A DNA stretch of 64,000 nucleotides from Auriscalpium vulgare (GCA_019915015.1 JAHBBC010000003.1:558001-622000); one strand, 5' to 3'. Shown: positions 46,814 through 58,135, counted from the stretch's first letter. Numbers and translations are program-made. The notes: generated by a model from the letters alone, not told the origin.

Positions 46814-46828
46814 GACCCCGTTTGGCGG

Positions 46829-46860
46829 ATCATACCCCTGGCATGAGTTACGGGGGTCCT
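46829..46860 (-). repeat. right terminal inverted repeat, 32 bp
   Basis: Reads ATCATACCCC ... GGGGGTCCT on the plus strand and is the inverse of the left repeat with one mismatch. Confidence 0.93.
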
Positions 46861-46868
46861 CTACATGA
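46861..46868 (+). repeat. target site duplication, right copy (CTACATGA)
   Basis: Identical to 39991-39998 and directly adjacent to the right terminal repeat. Confidence 0.92.
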
Positions 46869-46884
46869 CACCTGGGATTGAGAG

Positions 46885-46940
46885 CAATGACATCATTCCG
46901 GGTTTTAAATTACATTTAAAACCCCGGGATGATGTCATTG
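46885..46940. repeat. near-perfect 25/26-bp inverted repeat (hairpin)
   Basis: Left arm 46885-46909 and right arm 46915-46940 are complementary apart from one extra base and one mismatch, with a 5-nt loop TTACA. It lies 16 bp outside the transposon's right target duplication. It may be a tiny foldback element, a remnant of another insertion, or part of the BOR1 3' region. Confidence 0.7.
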
Positions 46941-47336
46941 TCTTTCCCCGTCTGCAAATTGTACCGGTAAGTATTCCTTGCAATTTTTCATCTTCTGTGG
47001 ACCTTGTATGGTCTCAAAAATGCCACAAAGACAATGATCTGTGGAATTGTTTCCGAGCAAAAGGGAGGGAGGCCAAAGCGCAACAATCATGACTAAAAAT
47101 CATCGTGGGAGTAAATGACTATATATAGTGCTATACTTGTGTGTTGCATGGTCCGAAAAAACACTGTATGAACATGACATAAGCAACGATTCGTGGGAAT
47201 CGTAATCGGATCCCACATTTTCTCGCCTGGAAGTTTTGAGGAGGATCACGATCAATTGCGACATAGGAGATTAGATTAGATGATCCACATCTCGTGCTGC
47301 CTGAGTGTGCCTCTCAATGATTCTAGTAGTAACTAG
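46941..47336. other. AT-rich spacer before the BOR1 stop
   Basis: About 400 bp downstream of BOR1, AT-richer than the genes around it; no coding signal seen. Confidence 0.45.
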
Positions 47337-49553
47337 CTAGGGACGGCATGAAATTCCTCCCACTGACTCCATCGTCTGCACACTCGCACATCAGTCAGTA
47401 GATTGCCAAAGGTTACTAAGCACTCACGAAAGGTGAAGCCGTCGGGCCATCGAGAATAGCCAACTCTTCTGCAGTGAATGGCAGACGCGGGACTACGATC
47501 GTGCGTAGCGGGATGAGCAAGAGGATGATGACCGGGAAACCAATGGCAGCTATCGTTAATTCAGCAAACCGAGGGGTGTTAGGTCATTTGCAAGGCAAGT
47601 TACCGATCGTTTGCGTGATGGCAAACGTAGCCCCGAAACCTGCGAGCTGCACAGCGACAAACAGCAGAATGCGCGACTTGCGCACGCGCCGCAAGGGATC
47701 GTCTGCTCTTGTGAATTTACGATCGTCGAGGAAGTAGCGCAGCTTCAGGGTGATTCCGTTGCCCGCAAGGGCGTCGAGGCCCATATACCAGCTGACCAGC
47801 ATTAGAGCCTTTTTTGGGCGCAATGGAATAAGGAAGACTTACAAAAGACCCGCCAACACTCCTGGTGTGCAGATGAGTTTATGAAGACAGCTGCGAAAGG
47901 CCGCCCACCTCTTGGAACCAAGTTCAAAACGTGTAGGAAGGGACCGCTAAGGAGCACGAGGCAAAGCGAGCCCTGTGCAAGATTCGACAGTCGCTGCTCG
48001 ACGACCGCCACTGGGACTTCACGCCAAGGAGAGTCGGGGCCTTCTGCGGGATCCCCGTGATAATGCGCGCCATCCTCTGTAGCGATTTTTTTTTCGTCGT
48101 CTTCTTTGACAGGCTGACCCATGACGAGTAATGATTGAGTATGAATAGGGGCCTGGGGTATGAGACCGTTCGGCGCAGGCAGGCCGAGCAAGGCCGCGAG
48201 GAAGGTTGTGATGCCGAGCAGGAAGAAATCGTAGTGAAAGCCGGGAGGCTTCCGGAGTGGGAAATCCGACCCTTGGGCTATCAATGACTGCAGGCTCGTT
48301 GGGTCAAGCGCAAAGGCCACGAGGAAGGAAGACACTCACCGAAACATTGTGGTCGAAGAAGAACAGAACCCACAAGGCAACGCCAAACGGAAATGCGATG
48401 CCAACCCACTTCCCATCGAGCTGCCAAAAGCGCACGAGCCACTCGCGCCCATTTGCAGGCTGGAACGCGCGACTCACGGGCAGGGTGAGAGGGTTGGCAT
48501 CGTTGAAGCGCCCCCAATACGCCATCGCTGAAGACGCGATGAGGGCGATAGGCATGCCGTAGTCTGCAAGAAACCGCCTCACGTGCCTGTGGAAGAGGTG
48601 CGAGCGCGCGGCGAACTGGAATAGGAAGGACGTGACGAGCATGAGGAGTGCGAGCACAATGGACACGAGCGCGCCGGTGAGCGTCGATTCAGGGTCAGAG
48701 AACTGGCGCGTGACGACCTGGATACCGTATTGAAGGTATACCCAGGCAACGTAGAAGCCGAAGGTATCACAGGAAAAGAGGGTAACATAGCGCAGGAAAT
48801 TGCACCCTGGGGTAACATGAGATATGATATAGAAACTTAGTCGGAGACTGACAGTTTAGAAGAGCTGTGATCCAGTGCAAAATTGCGCCCCATAGGTACA
48901 CCCAGCCTATGAAGTGCAGATAGTTGGGAGAGTCAGGATGCTTCTCTATGATGTTGTAGATAGTCTGGTTGAGGACCGTAATTGGGCCTGTCGGGTCGAT
49001 TGTTAGACAACCAAGTAGAGATGGCGGATAGGAGGACGCACCGGTGACACCTGCGATGCACAGCGGCTGAGCACCAAAGACAGAGAATATGAACGCTGCC
49101 ATGAACGAAGACAGTAGCACTTCAGACACGCCGTACTGATGTGTCGTCTCAATTAAGTCTAGGGAGAATGCGATGCCAGGAAGCACGCTGTAGCAAAGAT
49201 ATGTCAGTGCTGTCCAGACCAGTACTACCGCTTTCGGTGTGCTACAAGGCGACGTACTTGGCGAAGAAGATAAGCGTGGTCGCTGGAATGACCCTGTAAT
49301 TCCATGCGTCCTTCCAATCGCTCCAGTACCAAGGGGCACGAGAGCGTATGTCCCGCACGATGCCCGCGCCCACTCTCACTCTAAAGAAAGATGATAACCA
49401 TGCAGGCGAATGCGTCGGGGGCGAACCGTGCAGAGTTGCAGATGCCGCAGAGGATGCGATGGGTGATGGCTCCGTATTCGCCGCTCTAGCAGGCTCGGTG
49501 ACCGGCCTGGGGCTAGCGCGCATGTTGCGTAGGCTGGGCGTTGCGGAAGACAT
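47337..49553 (-). CDS. BOR1: borate/anion transporter of the SLC4 family
   Basis: Starts at ATG 49553 (MSSATPSLRNMRASP) and is split by many short introns; the last exons are 47428..47549 and 47337..47375, preceded by a ~19-nt exon reading VLAGLF. Characteristic SLC4 text runs in order: RVIPATTLIFFANVLPGIAF, SSFMAAFIFSVFGAQPLCIAGVTG, FIGWVYLWGAILHWITALLN, GKWVGIAFPFGVALWVLFFFDH, GFHYDFFLLGITTFLAALLGLPAPNG (read in parts), GLFWYMGLDALAGNG and the C-terminal EELAILDGPTASPFTMESVGG. These give 10-14 membrane helices. Fungal Bor1 exports borate across the plasma membrane and affects vacuolar traffic in yeast. I did not fix every intron. The family call is very strong. Confidence 0.93.
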
Positions 49554-50163
49554 GAAGATCTATGTGGGCCGAGTCAAAGTCGTGGACATGTGAGGCCAGC
49601 TGCATATACGTAGCAGTGTGAATGGATGGATTCAAAATTTCAACGCCATAGCTCACGTGCCAAACCAGTTACTGGCAGTACGTTCAACGGAGACTCTCTT
49701 AGTACTCTCTCCCGCTGCGGCACGGAGTCCATAGTACCTCGGTGCACCAGCCCCACCCATACTCATGCGCCGTCCATGAGCGTCCATGCTGCGATCACCG
49801 TGACTGTCCTGGCTGGTTCTCGGGCAGCGGCCAGCCAACATCACCTTCCCGCGTGGTTGAAGTCGTATCCAGTCACACAGATACCGTGGCCCACTACACC
49901 CAGTCGCATTCCTGCTTTCCCGACCCACTCCTGGCTGCTTACTTGGCCCCCGCTTCGGTTATCCCCAAGGGCAGCGAGTTATCGTTGGATAACAAAGAAA
50001 GTCATGACCAAGCAGGCGCAACTCCCCGACCCCCACCCGACCCACAGAACACGGTCGACTGATGAGGATGCTGCCCGAGCGGACATCCGACACACTGCCT
50101 TTGACTTTGATTTGGATGACTGACCTTTGCGCTCATAGGCTGGGCTGACGAATGCAGAGCGGG
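49554..50163. other. divergent promoter region
   Basis: About 610 bp between BOR1 (minus) and the plus-strand epimerase; no gene seen. Confidence 0.5.
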
Positions 50164-50170
50164 TATAAAT
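50164..50170 (+). promoter_or_regulatory. TATA box of the plus-strand epimerase
   Basis: TATAAAT 74 nt before the ATG at 50238. Confidence 0.6.
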
Positions 50171-50237
50171 GTTGCTCGTAGGAGACACCGGCTGCTGTAC
50201 CTTTCTCCACTCGCCAGCACTCCAGCACTACTATCTC

Positions 50238-51613
50238 ATGTCTCCCGTCTCTGCACCTGCCAAGGCCCTCGTCACAGGCGCGAACGGCTACCTCGCCGTG
50301 TGGGTTGTGCGCCGCCTCCTTGAGGCAGGTTACTCCGTGCGCGGCGCGGTGCGCTCGGAAAGCAAGGGCGCGCATTTGAAGAAGATATTTGCCGACTATG
50401 GCGACAAACTAGAGCTTGCCATCGTCGAGGACATCACCAAGGTGAGTAGGGCCATTCCGGATCAATGCATCGCGTGCTTATAAGTCTATCAGGATGGTGC
50501 CTTCGACGAGGCCGTTCAAGGCGTTGAACTCGTTGAGCACACCGCGTCGCCCTTCCACTTTGCTGCCAACGATCCGGATGGTGTGTCTATGCGTCCGAGC
50601 TCACACGTCTCACCTACTGACAGACAACACCAATTAGAACTTATCATCCCTGCCGTGCGTGGGACCACATCGGTTCTCGAGTCAGTCAAGAAATACGGGT
50701 GAGTGCATCCTGGCAGGATAATAAGTACAATGTTGGGCTCACGGCTGGCGTGTCAGGTCATCGGTGAAACGTGTCGTGATCACGTCCTCCATTGTCGCTG
50801 TTTTCGGGCCCTATACCGGCTCTGTCGTGTTCGACGAGAGTAACTGGAACGATCACTCTGTTATAGAAGTTAGGGAGAAAGGCGCTGCCGCAGGGGGCTA
50901 CACTAAGTACCAGGCTTCGAAGACGCTGGCCGAGAAAGGTATGCATGGGCGCGCTTCGGCATAACTGTCAAACTCATGCTTTTTGTCCTCCAGCGGCTTG
51001 GGCATTTGTCGACCAGAATAAGGGTCGCATTTCGTTTGACATCGTCACCATCAACCCGCCGTGGATTTTTGGTGTACGCACTACTTCCTGTTCGCTGCGT
51101 CTTACGAGACTGATCTGGGCATGATAGCCTCCCATCCACGAGCTGAACAGCCTTGATCAGCTGAATACCTCGCAATCTGAGATCCTGGATACGATCTCCG
51201 GGAAGAAAGCCACGAAAGCTGACCTGGAGCAGGAGGGCAGTTGGGTTGACGTGCGCACCGTAGCAGCCGCCCACGTTGCTGCTGCGCAGAAGGCTGAAGC
51301 CGGCGGCCATCGCATCATCACGTCGACTGGTGCGTGTCCTGCTACTGCTCTGCATTGAGGAGCGACTGATCAATGAGTCGGCGTTCCAGGCACTTTTATC
51401 TGGCAGGACGTCCTTGATGTGGCGAACGCGATCTCGCCTGTGCCATTCAAAAAAATCTCTAAGGGCAGTCCGGGCGCGGGCAAGACGTTCCCCCACACAC
51501 TACTCTATGACACGTCGAGGGAGGCGCGCCTCCTCGGTCTTACGCACGTACCATTTGAGCAGATGGTAGTGGACTCGGTCGCAGACTTCAAGGCGCGTGG
51601 ATACTCGCAGTAG
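50238..51613 (+). CDS. NAD(P)-dependent epimerase/reductase (dihydroflavonol-reductase-like)
   Basis: Seven exons, 50238..50441, 50493..50580, 50638..50698, 50757..50938, 50994..51073, 51128..51329, 51390..51613, give 346 residues. An N-terminal Rossmann fold has KALVTGANGYLAVWVV (TGxxGxxA type) with R at VRSESKG, suggesting NADPH. The catalytic region is VVITSSIVAVFG followed by YTKYQASK (YxxxK). TINPPWIFGPPIHEL and WVDVRTVAAAHVAAAQ complete the extended-SDR pattern of Gre2/dihydroflavonol-4-reductase-like enzymes. These reduce aldehydes, ketones or diketones in the cytosol. It has a TATA box and converges with a paralogue at 52.2-53.6 kb, sharing the lengths of its first four exons. Here exon 5 runs through WIFG, whereas the paralogue splits it. 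Substrate unknown. Confidence 0.93.
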
Positions 51614-52159
51614 GGTGGACCGTTGCTAAATGAGGAGGGTATAACTTGTGTACATCACGATCGGGCCTCGAGTGAATAAACCTCTTGCCTCGCAGGCGCC
51701 GGCCGGTGTGCCTGAATTATAACCGCATTTGGCTGTTAACATGGCAAGTCCTGGGACCTGCTGGAGCCCATTATTTGGCAAAGAGGTGACTATAAACCGC
51801 CTTCAATAATCATTAAGACGTCCACATCCCGTCCAAGAGGTTGAGAACGGACTTCGAAAATGGCGACTCGGCCGAGACGCATGAGATGGGCTTCGAGATT
51901 GGCTGGAGCTCAAATATGCACAGCGCAGGCAGTGAAGAGTGTCGATTTATGATCATCCTGATTGGCACTTCAAGGTGGGCTTGATCAGGATTCCCCAACA
52001 TTACTTACTCATGATACATTGATGACCGTGAGTCGTGACGTACTGCGTTGCCAATGAAATAGAGACACAGACACGATACGATGAATCTAAGTGTACGTGT
52101 ACAATTTGCAAGTGCAAGGGAAGTACAGTATGCTGCTATCAATTGACGCACTCTCAAAC
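51614..52159. other. convergent spacer between the two epimerases
   Basis: About 550 bp between two stops; AT-richer, no gene seen. Confidence 0.5.
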
Positions 52160-53641
52160 TCAACCTCGATATCCTCTTGCGATGAAGTCGGCTATGGAGT
52201 CCTTGACAGTGTCCCGTAGATGGGTGTACTTGAAGTCAAGGATACGAGTCGACTTCTCAGTGATGAAGATGAGTTCATGCATGACGCCAGCAGTGGCGCT
52301 TGGATCGCCTTTGGGCAGGTTGGGGAGAGGTGGCGGGGAGATGGCATTGGCAGCGTCGACTGTAGGCAGGTAGGCCGTAAGTCTCCACTCTTATTGAGGT
52401 GAATTTAGGTACTCACGCAAGTCCTGCCAGTAGAAGTTACCTGATGTGACGGACGGCAATATATGAGTTGGTGCTGCTGGAGAGACAGACAAGGACTCGC
52501 CTTCGTTCAGGATAAGCCGCTCTCCGCCAGCTTCGGGCTTCTGCGCGGCCAGTACGTGCGCTGTCGCAACGTCACGCACGTCAATCCAATTCGAGCTGAC
52601 CACAAGCTCTTCGGGACTCTTGCCGCCCGCGATCGTCCTCAACACTTCTGCTTGGGACGAGTTCAAATCATCCAAGTTTTTCAGTTCATGGATGGGAGGC
52701 TGAATTTCACATTAGCACCAAGTTCTAATATTAATCCTTATGTGGGGCTTACACCAAATATCTGCAGGCAGATGTGGTCAGCAAAGTCCACCGAGCGTAA
52801 AGGGGCCAACTTACCCAAGGAGGGTTCAGGACGACTAGATCCCAGGAGAGAGCACCTTTGTTCTTTTCAATGAACTCCCATGCGGCTGTGGGAAGCTCCA
52901 TCAGGCTGGGACGTTGATCTATGACAGTGTGTTCTCACCCTTCTCGGCCAGAGTCTTCGATGCCTGGTACATGGGATAAGATCCAGCGCCATCGCCTTTG
53001 GTCTTGACTTCGTTGACGGACCACTCGTTCCAATCTGCTTCGGTGAAAACAGTGGGTTTGTCCACCGCGCGGAGCACCGACACCGACGACCCTGTGAGAA
53101 CCACACGCTTTACCGAGGAGCTTTCGGGCAATGCAAATGATATCAGAAGAATAAAAGATGGCTACGACTCAGAGAGACGTACCCGTGATTTTTGACGGAC
53201 TCGAGCAATGACAGCGTGCCTTTGACGGCCGGGACGATCAGTTCTGGACACAACAGGATGAGCTAGCACCGCCGTTGATGCTGCATGAGTACGGACCGTC
53301 AGGAGTCTGGGCAGTAAAATGAAATGGCGATGCGGTGTGTTCCACGAGGTCAACGCCTTTGACTGCTTCGTCGAAGGCATCCGTCTGTATTGCAAATAAT
53401 GTCATTAGAAGTCTTGGTGAGAAGTGGACTGGCAGACCTTCGTGATGTCTTCCACGACAAGTATTTCCAGCTTGTCACCATACTCGGCGAACATTTTCTT
53501 GAGGTGGGCACCTTTGTTGGCTGCGCGAACTGTGCCACGAACAGAATAACCGGCTTCAAGGAGCTTCCGGACAACCCACACAGCAACAAAGCCGTTGGCA
53601 CCAGTGACTAGGACTTTGCTAGGAGTGGGAACGGCAACCAT
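52160..53641 (-). CDS. NAD(P)-dependent epimerase/reductase paralogue
   Basis: Nine exons give 345 residues: 53438..53641, 53297..53384, 53183..53243, 52939..53120, 52815..52885, 52753..52761, 52501..52699, 52417..52440, 52160..52359. Exons 1-4 have exactly the lengths of those in the 50.2-kb gene (204, 88, 61, 182). Motifs: KVLVTGANGFVAVWVV, VVLTGSSVSVLRAVDKPTVF, YPMYQASK (YxxxK), WIDVRDVATAHVLAAQ. The sixth exon is just ATATTTGGT (IFG). The intron after NEG has a GCGAGT donor, a GC-AG intron of 60 nt; if retained it stays in frame and adds 20 residues. A TATA box precedes the gene. Likely duplicated from its neighbour or a common source. The substrate is unknown. Confidence 0.92.
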
Positions 53642-53713
53642 TGAGATGAGGATGTGTAGATGGTGTCGATGGAAAGAGAATATGGGATATCGCAGTCGGG
53701 TGAGTATCATTGC

Positions 53714-53720
53714 CTTTATA
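53714..53720 (-). promoter_or_regulatory. TATA box of the minus-strand epimerase
   Basis: TATAAAG on the minus strand, ~73 nt before the ATG at 53641; the spacing matches that of the paralogue at 50.2 kb. Confidence 0.55.
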
Positions 53721-54281
53721 CGCAGAGAGTTTGGCGTGTAAGCACACATCTTTCGTCATCATAGTCGTTTGAAGCCGCTAGCCAGAGCGATTGTCAGATC
53801 CTCGAGCATGCGGACGCTTGTCTCACTGGGCAGCAGGCTTTGTCACAAGCTGCCATAGACATGGGCGTTGCAACGGAATAACGCACGGACGGATCCGGAG
53901 CCTTGTCTTCGATTGCATACGGGCGCTCCTGGGTTTGTCACTGGTTTGTCATCTTCGGTCCACTGTCTTCAGTACTTCAACACAAAGTAGTTGCGATTTG
54001 ATGACGCTGAGCGCTCAGCGGCTATATCTGAAGTACTCAGCCTGCTCGCCACTGCGATATACTACTCAGCGCCCGTGAAGAAGCAACTGGCCGTATGAGT
54101 CAGCCACTGCCGGCGAGCTAATTACAAGGTCGGCGTACGATGACTTGGACGGAGCATGTATTGTCGGACATCGTACATGGAAAAGAGTAAGTAGTACTGC
54201 ATGGTGCCTTTCCGATTGACGTATATGTGAGTAATGATTCAATGTACAACACGATGAAGATCATAGTGTAAACATCCTATC
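53721..54281. other. intergenic, no feature seen
   Basis: About 560 bp upstream of the epimerase and downstream of the 1022-aa gene. No coding signal. Confidence 0.45.
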
Positions 54282-57200
54282 CTAGGCCGCCGCCGCATTG
54301 GGCTCTTCCGAAAAGCCAACGCCGAGTACCTGCTGGAGCAAAAGTTGGACCTTCTCCCTGTCCGAGTTCACACGACGCATCTCCTCCTGCCAGCGCGTTT
54401 CCCTCTGCGTATATATGTTGCCGAGCGCAGACAAGCTTCCTATCGCTGTTTCCAACGCGCGCCGTAGATCCTCTTTCGACTCGCCTGCGCTGGATGGCGA
54501 GCCATCGCGCGAAGACGCGGACGCCATCGATAGCCGCTCAATGAGAGAAGACACTTGGGAGCGCGCAGCGCGCCGCTTGGCCGCAAGCCGGCCGAACGAT
54601 GACCGCATGTTGACCATCTCGTGCGACTCGAACAGCGCAGAGTCACGCCGCAAGGACCTGGAAGCGACGGAGTGAAGCTTGCTTGAATGGGCAGGTGCGG
54701 CGAGAAGGACTAGCGTCGTGTCCGTCTCCCTATCAATGGCATGGAACTAGATATACCGGCCAGTGGGGTCAGAGTTGCCTAATCGCGGACATAAAGGGGC
54801 GGGGTACTCACAGCATGAAGCAATGCCTCCCACCGAGTATTCCACCGACGCCGTCGCTTCTCAGGGTTGCTAATGAAGTCGGTATGGTATTCAAGTTGTA
54901 AGAGATCGTCTTCATCCCCTTCAATGCCGTCCTCGTCGACCCACTCGCCTTCGTCCTCGCCATCGACTGCACGCCAAGGTGTCTCAGAAGGATAGTGCTC
55001 CTCCACCTTCGACTCTCCGGCAGTTTCCTCACCGGAAGACATCTCAGGGCTCGTCTCGCGAGGCTGCGTGCTCTCAACACGGGGCGGCGGCTTGATATTC
55101 TGTCTGCTCGGACCAGGTCCTCCGAGGTTCATTGAGCGCTCGCGCCGGCGCAGCCCGCGGCGAATGCTGGGGATCGGCAAATGCACAGGTTCATGGCTAG
55201 GGCTCGACCGCATACTCATAGTAGCGTCCTCCCGGCTGTGCCCCCCGCCGAAAACGCCGCCGGCTTGCAAGAATGTCCAGGGGTTGTAATTGGGCCCTGG
55301 GAAGGGCGTCGATGACGGAGATAGCGTCGAGTCGGAAACCATGCCACCATTATTCATGGCATATATTTGCATCTGCAGTGCCAACTGCTCTCGCACAACG
55401 TTGGGGTCGAACTGCGAATAATTCGTCCCATTTTGCGACCCAGCGTATGTTTGGCCGCGACGGATGTGCCCATACGGGTACGGGTAAGGCGACCCAACCG
55501 GAGGGGCGGGGCTGTACGGGGGAAGGACAGGTTTGTTGCCGTTGATTCGGTGCATGCCAGAGATCAGCGGGGAAGGAGATGGTGCGGCCGTCTGACTATG
55601 GGGAGTAGGAGGCACGGGCGCTCCCGGTCTGGTGTGGGAGTGCGTTGACTGCGGAGAGGGGAGATAATTCTGGTAGTAAGAGCCCGCAGGATCGTCTAGG
55701 AAGTGTTCAGCGTCGTCATATTGCCCGACTGATTGGCTGCGCCCAATCGAATGACTCGCTTGGGAGGCATGCCCGTATTGATGATGCTGATTCGTGTCTT
55801 GGCTCTGCGAGTTTGGAAGTTTCAGCTTCTCCACGGCGTCCTCGAAGACGGCTGGGTCAAAAGTGCGCAGGCCGAGCTGATCGGTAGACCCGTTCCGATT
55901 CTTGACACGAGGCGGTTGTGGCTGCTGCTGACGGATGGGCGAGCCCCGAGAGCCGGCATAACTTCTTTCAGGAGGCAGGTTCGCGACGGGCGATCGCGGG
56001 GTGTAGCTCTCCTCGTCCTGGGAGCGGGACGCTTCACCCTGCCTATCATCCGCGGACCCGTCGTTCGAGAGATCTACTTCTTGCCCAGCGGACTGGTTGT
56101 CCCGGCGCTCATGGCGGTGGTCGTACCGTGACGAGTTGCCTTCTGGGTGAAGGTCAGATGATGGAGTTGGAGAAGCCACACGGTGCTGGCGGTCTATTTC
56201 CCGGATGTCATGGTCGTGATGGGAATACTCACCACTTGCAGATACCCAGCGATCAGTATCGCGATGAGACTGCTCATCATCGTCGATGCCAATGTCCTCC
56301 TCTGGCTCTTCCTGCACGGGAAGAGATCTGTCCGGGGTACGCGCCTTGGCTGATAAATTTGGCGGCGTATGGCCGGACGTCTTTCCTGGCTGTCCTCGGG
56401 AAGCGGGCTCGGTGTACGATGGATTTGACGTCTTGCGTATTTCAGCTGGGCTGGCCGACCTAGCAGGGAGCTGGACAGGGTATGGTTCCCGTTCGTATTG
56501 CGTGTAAGCGGCGCTATTTTCTCCAGGAGTGCCAAGCGGGGTGTGGTATGTCGGCGACTCGTTTCGAGGCGGCGGTGGAGTTGTCGAAGGGCCGATAGAG
56601 AGCTGAGCGGCGTGCTCGCGTTTGATACTGCCCCGACGCCCCAGGTCCCGTTCGCCGTCCCACGGGCGGTCTTTGTCTCGAGTCATTGTGTCTCGACGCT
56701 GTAGAACCGGGACGACGCGATTACCATCGGAGTCCCTCGGACTGACCCGCTCCCCGCCACGCATCCTGTCTATGACAGACTCCTTCGGGGGCGATGCTGA
56801 TTCGAAATGACTCTTGGAAATCGCGCCGGACGACGCACCCCCAGCGTACGCCACTCCGGCAGTCCCGGAGACAGCGCCTCCGGCGTACGCAAGGCCAGCA
56901 CTGCCGGACGCACCGAGGCGATGAGCTTGATCGATCTCCTCGATGAGCTCAGGTGTCATTTGAAAGGATTCCATTGACAGGAACTGGGGCGCCGCCGCCC
57001 TAGGGACTGGACGAGGATAACCCAACATGGGCGTAAGCTGGGGATTCATGTACGGATGGACGGTGCCCTGGCTGAGCGAGTGCTGAGGCGGAGGAGGCAT
57101 AAGAGGGTGTTGGTGGACGCTGGGCTGACTCATGGAGTGCACCGGCGGGGGAGGTGGAGTGAGGTGGACCGGACTGCCGACTCGAGGGCTTGATGGATAT

Positions 57201-57415
57201 GTTGGTGACAATGGCCTGCGGGTCGCAGCAACGGGCGCCTGAGGAGGAGGGGAGCGTTTCGTGTGGAAGGAAGAGATGGACCCAGTGGGGCTTGTCTGTC
57301 CGCCAAGGGGGCTCTGGTACGACACAGAGTGCCCGCGGGATTGTCTTTGTCGCTCGCGGAAGGACGGAGAGGGCGAGTCCTGGCGCGGCGACCCACTTGG
57401 TCCTGAAAAACGCAT
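54282..57415 (-). CDS. hypothetical protein, 1022 aa, disordered with conserved C-terminus
   Basis: Two exons, 54812..57415 and 54282..54746, joined by a 65-nt GT-AG intron. The first ATG in frame is at 57415 (MRFSGPSGSPRQDSP). Most of the protein is Pro/Ser/Gln/His-rich and disordered. The last ~200 residues are compact and look conserved among agaricomycetes. They contain an acidic block (DEDGIEGDEDDLLQLEYHTD), then EKRRRRWNTRWEALLHAFHAI, DRETDTTLVLLAAPAHS, and a C-terminal helical or coiled-coil segment (IYTQRETRWQEEMRRVNSDRE). I do not know a named family or function. The layout (disordered body, C-terminal domain with coiled coil) would suit a scaffold or regulatory protein, which is inference. 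Confidence 0.8.
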
Positions 57416-58135
57416 CGTGTGAGCCCCGGTGCAAGGATACGCATCGTAAATGAAAGACACGCGCGAAAGGGGTCTTTGTTAAGCCGGCAAGGCCCCCACG
57501 ACCTGTCCAGTGGACTCGATAGCTGACTTTCACGGCGATACGAGTTTGGTCTATAACTGTGTACGCTCCATCACAAGCCCTCTCAGCCTGTGACGGGCCC
57601 CGATTTTCACAGAAGACAGATGGGAGGGGTGCGACTTGCCTTGTGGTGCATTGTTGGAGTTTGCCTTCCAGATCGAGGGAGGCGATTGGGTCGACATGGG
57701 CAGTGCTGCTGCGCGATTGCAGGAAACTGTGCGGGAGGGGGAGGAAAGGGGAAGCAAAAGATGAGATCAGCCGGGGTGCGGATTCAAGTACGCGCAGAAA
57801 ACAAAACGCGCGTTTCCAACGTGGCGAGGACAGAGATGAGATGGGCGTCGACAACGAGGTGCAGAAGCCCTTGTATGGCAATTTGCCTCGAGGCTGGTGG
57901 CATATCACCGCATACCGCGTTGACGCCGTGGGCCGGCTGCAACGACGAGCGCACGTCTAGCCGGGATTGTCATTGCTTTTGTCAAGACGAAGAACAAAGG
58001 CGAGTTGTATGAGCGCAGGAAACTGGAGACCGTTGTCGTTGTCGTTGTTGTTCTGGATGTAATTTCGGAAGCAAATAACGTGACGCGTGCCTGCTCATCA
58101 TGTGGCCGCGAAACCCGACGCGCCGCCGCCGCGCG
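57416..58135. other. intergenic: promoter/leader of the 1022-aa gene
   Basis: About 720 bp. Frames on both strands are open for up to 300 codons because of base composition but look non-coding. CT-rich tracts near 57.7 kb (minus strand) suggest a promoter. Confidence 0.45.

Larger units (their letters stand above)
39999..46860 (+). mobile_element. complete DNA transposon, 6,862 bp, 8-bp TSD, protease-transposase fusion
   Basis: The element is bounded by 32-bp inverted repeats with one mismatch and flanked by a perfect 8-bp direct repeat, so it inserted here as a unit. It carries one gene (40357..46621) that splices to a continuous frame, and subterminal GGTAGYT repeats near both ends. The insertion lies in the spacer between MTAP (start 39705) and BOR1 (stop 47337) and breaks no gene. 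An 8-bp TSD fits P or hAT superfamilies. The motif QDSNHGRKTYRNN favours a P/THAP9-like RNase-H transposase, but the Ulp1 protease is not part of classical P elements. The near-identical TIRs, perfect TSD and open frame indicate a young insertion. Confidence 0.9.

Noticed and set aside
39999..46860. Assignment of the transposon to KDZ, Plavaka/CACTA or hAT
   Set aside because: The ends do not start with CACTA, the TSD is 8 bp, and I do not see KDZ-type motifs. hAT also makes 8-bp TSDs, but the DxxHxxKxxRNN motif fits P/THAP9 better. I keep the family open.
57000..57908. 302-codon minus-strand open frame
   Set aside because: It overlaps the start of the 1022-aa gene in another frame and has no domain text; it is explained by biased composition.
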